This document shows positions 58,260 to 64,000 of a DNA stretch of 64,000 nucleotides, piece after piece. The position numbers and the translations under genes were made by a program. A model generated the notes under the pieces. It saw only the letters and a program-made list of their open reading frames with translations. It was not told the DNA's origin and searched no databases. The stretch comes from Galerina marginata. Taxonomy: Eukaryota > Basidiomycota > Agaricomycetes > Agaricales > Galerinaceae. The stretch lies in NCBI GenBank assembly GCA_023014335.1, contig JAECYW010000004.1, forward strand, positions 1,922,001 through 1,986,000. Reading direction: 5' to 3'. Within the stretch, counting starts at the first letter, position 1. Each line of letters opens with the position of its first letter.

Positions 58260-58957
58260 ATGCCACCAAAAAAAGCCAGGGAACAGCGTAGGTAACTCTT
58301 ATTCGTCAACTACCACCTCGTCTTCTTTCATATTCTCTTTCTTTCTTAGTTGCCCGCCAGAACACTGCCGTGGTACAAGCTATTGCTCCAGAACTAATCG
58401 CGAAACGGACCAAGCGACATCTCGACGAACTCGAGGTACGATCGCAGAGTTCTAGGCTTCATACAGTGCTGACACGAGGGCGGATAGAGGTCCAACTATG
58501 CAGAACCGACTCTTCTGGCGGGTGTAGGCGACGAGGACGAAGAAGGCGGTAACAAGTATCACAAAGGCCGCGGACGCCAAATCATCTCAGACAAACGAAA
58601 TCTCAACATCTTAGGCACTTCTGCAGCCGCTAGGAAGAAAAAATCCACAATGCCGGTGCGGACCGCGCTACTGTACCGCAAAAATCTCGCGACTCTTATC
58701 GAGGAATCGGTTCGTATGCCCTGTTCGATGAAATTTTGTCTGACTATTTTTGATCTTAGAACATTGCTTCTCTGCCCCCCGGTGTGCCTACATATTTGAC
58801 CGCTGGTGCACCTCCTTCAGCATACCCCCCGCGACTGATATGCTCAGTATGTGGTTATTGTGGGTCATACAAGTGCCGACGATGTGCAATGCCATATTGT
58901 GATCTCAATTGCGAAAGCGTGCATGCTGAAACGCGCTGTGAACGACGGGTAATATGA
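58260..58957 (+). CDS. VPS71: HIT-type zinc finger protein Vps71 (ZNHIT1), SWR1 complex
   Basis: Subunit of the SWR1 chromatin remodeller that exchanges histone H2A.Z; in yeast Vps71/Swc6 pairs with Arp6. The start ATG (58260) gives MPPKKAREQ and, after an intron near 58288-58358, ARQNTAVVQAIAPELIAKRT. Further exons read SNYAEPTLLAGVGDEDEEGG and RTALLYRKNLATLIEES. The C-terminal HIT finger is complete: CSVCGYCGSYKCRRCAMPYC with DLNCESVHAETRC supplying the remaining Cys/His ligands; the stop TGA is at 58955-58957. The middle introns are near 58435-58488 and 58709-58760. The gene was pieced together from exons too short to stand out as long frames. About 185 residues, close to the family size. 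Confidence 0.85.
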
Positions 58958-59489
58958 AGTTCATCCGCGAGACCCAAGGGTCAGCTGTTCTTCCATAAGT
59001 GCCTCTTGTCGATATTGCAACACCTAGGACACCTAAATCTTGAAAACCCTGGACCCTGATCTCTTTCAGGGTGCATGGTCATGGATGCCAAATTTTCCAG
59101 CGCTTTGCAGGACTGCTGTCTCATATGGCGATTTAACTTTGGCTTTTCAGACGGCACTGTCGAGTCTTATTAACGACTTTCCTTAAATGTACATGTAGTA
59201 GGAATGTACTGGCATCTCGAATATGTTTTGTAACATAGCAGGAAGGGAGTCCTTGCGATATATTTAATTTGGTGTCATGTCCAATGTTGTAACATTCTAG
59301 TTGTATATAGTCGAAAGCAGCCTGGAGGTAATAGCTGAACGGATAATTCGGCCGACGGGAAAAACCAATGTAATGAATGACTCACATTCAAATTCACATT
59401 TAAAAGCTTTACACTACTTTCAACAATTTTCATCGGTCTTCCCTCTCCATTCCTGCTCCTCTTTCGCCTCTCCCTTTTCTTTTCTCAAA
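58958..59489. other. Promoter and 5' UTR region of homocitrate synthase
   Basis: 532 bp. CT-rich (CTCC/CTTTTC) sequence directly before the ATG at 59490 is typical of well expressed fungal genes. A frame running in from 59301 is just the upstream extension of the homocitrate synthase frame. No other gene. Confidence 0.5.
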
Positions 59490-61343
<1,854 letters not shown>

Positions 61344-62063
61344 GTCCCCCTCTGCTGACCCTTACTCCGTTGGCCGCTACTTGTTGTCAAGACGGGTTCT
61401 GGAGTTTGAAATTGGCCTTGGATGTACCTGAAATCTAGGCTTCGCTGATCCTGGAGAAAGATAGGAAGGAGACATGGCCAAGATGGAGGAAAAAATGAAA
61501 TTGTATTTCTACTAAGCACCCAAAAAGATCTAAGTTGATCTACCCTCCCAAGGACACTGCATTTTCACGCAATGTTTTATATATCTTGTGATCTACTTGT
61601 CACCAATGTACCCAGGAAGCATGTTGAAATAACCATTACGCACAATATTTACGCAACTAAGTACGAATCGGCGTTGAATATAGCCCCGAGGAGACCACAG
61701 TACTTGCATTTTCAGGTTCGGGATGGAACCGGGTCTCGTGTAGAAAAAAACAAATCAATTTTCGAAAGCTTGTGCTTTATTTAAGACCTCGTCGGAATGT
61801 ACTACATACAGTGATATACCTGTCCATTGCATGTAAATATATTTGAGGGAAACTCTTACCAGGATTCTCCAGACTCCAGGAAAATGGTGATTTTGCAGCA
61901 ATCAAAATCCAGCTCGGTTTCTTCGACTTTGTATTATAATATCACAAGCTGATTGATTAATAATAAATCTACACCTATTGTGTAAATCCACAAAATTGCT
62001 GTACATGAACAAATTTCACACCAAACGTGTAAATCCAACTACAAGATACTTAATAAATGCATC
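61344..62063. other. Convergent 3' region between homocitrate synthase and YEN1-like genes
   Basis: 720 bp, AT-rich toward 62050. Near 61694-61735 the minus strand reads CCATCCCGAACCTGAAA, similar to the loop C region of bacterial-type 5S rRNA, but flanks do not support a 5S gene. No coding gene. Confidence 0.45.
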
Positions 62064-64000
62064 CTAAGTGAGATCAATTATATCTGACGAGACCAAAGGT
62101 TGCGCCGCTTTCTTATGTAACATTTTAGGAGTTACCGTAGTTTTCGACAAAAGTTTTCGGCTCGTGGCCACTGCGACGGATCGGAAAAGCTGACTCGGCC
62201 CTGGCAGAGTAGAGTCAGAATCAGAGTCGGTTATGTCAATGACCTCGTTGCAAGCCTTCCTGATACCAGAGGGTAGAGAACTTGAAGGGGATGGTGATGC
62301 TGGGCGTTGGTCGGTATTTGCAGAAGTATGGCCAACTTTCTTCCTGGGCGATTTGGCTAGTCGGTCACGAGATTCCGAATCAGAATTTGAGCTAGCACGG
62401 GCCTTTCTCTTGGAAGGCGATAGAAATTGAGTTCCAAGAGAGCCAGTTTTGTCCCATAACATAGGGTTATACTCTTCCCATGAAGAGTCATCCGAGTCAT
62501 GAAGCCAATTCAAAGAGGCAGTTTGAGTGGGCCGTGTAGTTGACTTCGACGACCCTGCAAGGTTAGCCAACGGTTTAGTAGTTCGCAGAACACGAGAGAT
62601 GCTGGGGACACTGTTGTCTGGTTTCGCAGAAGTATTCTTCAGAGAATGAGTGACGGGGAAAAATGATTTCAGATCATTGTTGGCACTTATCCTGGCTTGT
62701 GAGGGTGGATTTTTCTTCGTTAAGTCCCTGATTCCAGACCTTGAGCTTACCGATGACGACAGTGGGTTTTTGGGTGGCTGGTCTTCGGCCCGGAGTGTAT
62801 CCAACATATGTGACCCTCCAGTGTTAACCCTCATGTGGGGCAAAAGGCCAGCATCTGGCATTTCATCGTCTCTAGCTGATTCTACAAGTCCCTGTTCCTT
62901 GGATGTAGCTTGGGACTTCCTCGGTTTCGCATGTGCCAAGGGGGTAGAAAAGACATCCTGAGAATCGTCAACTGTTTTGGTGATAGCCCGTTTCTTTCCT
63001 TTCTTGGTCGGTTTGTCGGTCTGCACTCGTGGGGTTACTTTTGGTAGCTTCTTCAACCTCTTCTTCTCTTCAGCGCTTTCGAATTGCCGAACCAGTTGAG
63101 GTTCTGCCAGTTTGACGATACAGGCAGGCATCCAGACGCGAAGATGTGATTCAGGGTCGATGGTTTTACCTTTGCTTTTCTTGACTCCGCCGCCTTCCCC
63201 GTCGTCTTCATCCTCTGTTGCCCAACCATCTGGCTCCAACGGTGGTGCTCGTATCCCCTGCACTCCCGACTCAGTGAGGTCAATTAGTTGTTTGGGTGAT
63301 ATTTCTAGTCTATACTCAAGCAACCCATCGGTTGATACATGTGTTCTGGACGAGTGAATCTTGATGATAAGTTTCTCGTCCTCGTCTTCTTCTGATTCGG
63401 AGCCAGACAGGTAGACATTACTAGGTGTTGCCAGCGAAGAAAAGTGGCGCGCGACCATTTTCGAGGGAGTTCCAGAGTGATTCATATTCTCCTTTGGAGT
63501 GCCCGGAAGAGCTGCCCTTTGCCGGCTATCGAGGTCCAATACAGCACGGCGTAGAATGCGAAGCATGATAGGAGGCCATATCAGAGTCCTGAATCGCTTG
63601 ATGATAGATTCTCTGTATCCCCACTCGAAATACTGCTCGCAGAGTGCTGCTATTTTCACTAGATCAGGCTCTTTCGACCATGTCAGTACAGCATTATGGT
63701 TGCTCCCTCCTGCTGTGTTTTCGGATGTGACAGGCCGGACGTAGGAAAGCAAGGTATCGATGTCTGGGAATTGTCCAGTAATAGAGTTTGCCAGAGCAAC
63801 TTGCTTGCGCCCAATCTCTCCTTTAGAGTTGGTCCGTAACTCCTGGCACACGTCATGCCTCCAGGCGACAAGAAATTCAGCAAGTTCCTGGCGATTGAGG
63901 TTGATAGCAGCCTCGTACAAGCCATCACCAAAGCCGCACTTTGCCAGGCCATGGGCGATTGTTGGACCGCAGCGCATCAAGCCAGCTTGCTGGTAATCTC
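62064..64000 (-). CDS. YEN1: Holliday junction resolvase, Yen1/Gen1-like (5' part outside window)
   Basis: C-terminal two thirds of a Rad2/XPG-family structure-specific nuclease that resolves Holliday junctions late in the cell cycle. At the window edge the helix-hairpin-helix loop reads DYQQAGLMRCGPTIAHGLAK then CGFGDGLYEAA, the Gen1/Yen1 form. The chromodomain-like region follows (about 63060-63400: EYRLEISPKQLIDLT, LRVWMPACIVKLAEPQLVRQ). The rest is a long basic, Ser-rich disordered tail with candidate nuclear signals (KPTKKGKKRA; SPSKRKAR) and SP sites expected for Cdk control, and SUMO-interaction-type motifs VIDITDSDSDS and IIDLT at the very C-terminus; yeast Yen1 also uses SIMs. An NNDLKSFFP segment resembles a PCNA box. 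The nuclease active site lies beyond base 64000, so catalysis cannot be judged. Confidence 0.88.
   Translation of the reverse strand, partial: DYQQAGLMRCGPTIAHGLAKCGFGDGLYEAAINLNRQELAEFLVAWRHDVCQELRTNSKGEIGRKQVALANSITGQFPDIDTLLSYVRPVTSENTAGGSNHNAVLTWSKEPDLVKIAALCEQYFEWGYRESIIKRFRTLIWPPIMLRILRRAVLDLDSRQRAALPGTPKENMNHSGTPSKMVARHFSSLATPSNVYLSGSESEEDEDEKLIIKIHSSRTHVSTDGLLEYRLEISPKQLIDLTESGVQGIRAPPLEPDGWATEDEDDGEGGGVKKSKGKTIDPESHLRVWMPACIVKLAEPQLVRQFESAEEKKRLKKLPKVTPRVQTDKPTKKGKKRAITKTVDDSQDVFSTPLAHAKPRKSQATSKEQGLVESARDDEMPDAGLLPHMRVNTGGSHMLDTLRAEDQPPKNPLSSSVSSRSGIRDLTKKNPPSQARISANNDLKSFFPVTHSLKNTSAKPDNSVPSISRVLRTTKPLANLAGSSKSTTRPTQTASLNWLHDSDDSSWEEYNPMLWDKTGSLGTQFLSPSKRKARASSNSDSESRDRLAKSPRKKVGHTSANTDQRPASPSPSSSLPSGIRKACNEVIDITDSDSDSTLPGPSQLFRSVAVATSRKLLSKTTVTPKMLHKKAAQPLVSSDIIDLT

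Overview
This is nuclear DNA from a filamentous fungus, almost certainly a mushroom-forming basidiomycete (Agaricomycetes). The evidence is the gene style (many 50-60 nt GT-AG introns, short exons, genes on both strands with small gaps) and the protein families: fungal Atg17, a Git3/cAMP-receptor-type GPCR with a long tail, a class I sesquiterpene synthase and a YEN1-like resolvase. I see no transposon ends, CRISPR array, rRNA or convincing tRNA gene.

Layout. 1-5109 (-): partial ABCC/Yor1-like drug transporter. 5110-7212: gene-free. 7213-11319 (+): Atg17, then Arp3. 11552-14175 (-): SelO protein AMPylase. 15034-19695 (+): a very long disordered protein of unknown function. 19696-21291: orphan short ORFs. 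21292-24681 (+): SMP/C2 lipid-transfer protein. 25052-28659 (-): tandem pair of paralogous membrane glycoprotein-like genes. 28898-29527 (-) and 29766-32215 (+): a DUF1115 protein divergent from a Rieske/AIF oxidoreductase. 32595-35172 (+): DNA polymerase eta with an MCB cluster upstream. 35583-37838 (+): GPCR. 38262-39280 (+): CIA30. 39710-40773 (-): Ras. 42668-44516 (+): inositol-3-phosphate synthase. 45339-46505 (-): TRAP-alpha/Irc22-like. 46966-48333 (-) and 48433-49334 (+): Swd2 and Rpb5 sharing a 99-bp promoter. 52539-53780 (+): sesquiterpene synthase. 54644-58023 (-): cystathionine beta-lyase reading straight into mevalonate kinase. 58260-58957 (+): HIT-finger SWR1 subunit Vps71. 59490-61343 (+): homocitrate synthase. 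62064-64000 (-): partial Yen1/Gen1 resolvase.

Most genes are housekeeping and do not form one pathway. The most unusual locus is at the right. A cystathionine beta-lyase continues without a stop into a complete mevalonate kinase, giving a predicted fusion of about 920 residues. Its 3' end faces a sesquiterpene synthase about 0.86 kb away, so a precursor-supply enzyme and a terpene-forming enzyme are neighbours. Second in interest are three MluI boxes spaced 10-11 bp apart upstream of polymerase eta, and the duplicated lineage-specific membrane proteins.

Gene models were spliced by eye. Exon ends are reliable where a conserved motif crosses the junction and less so elsewhere.
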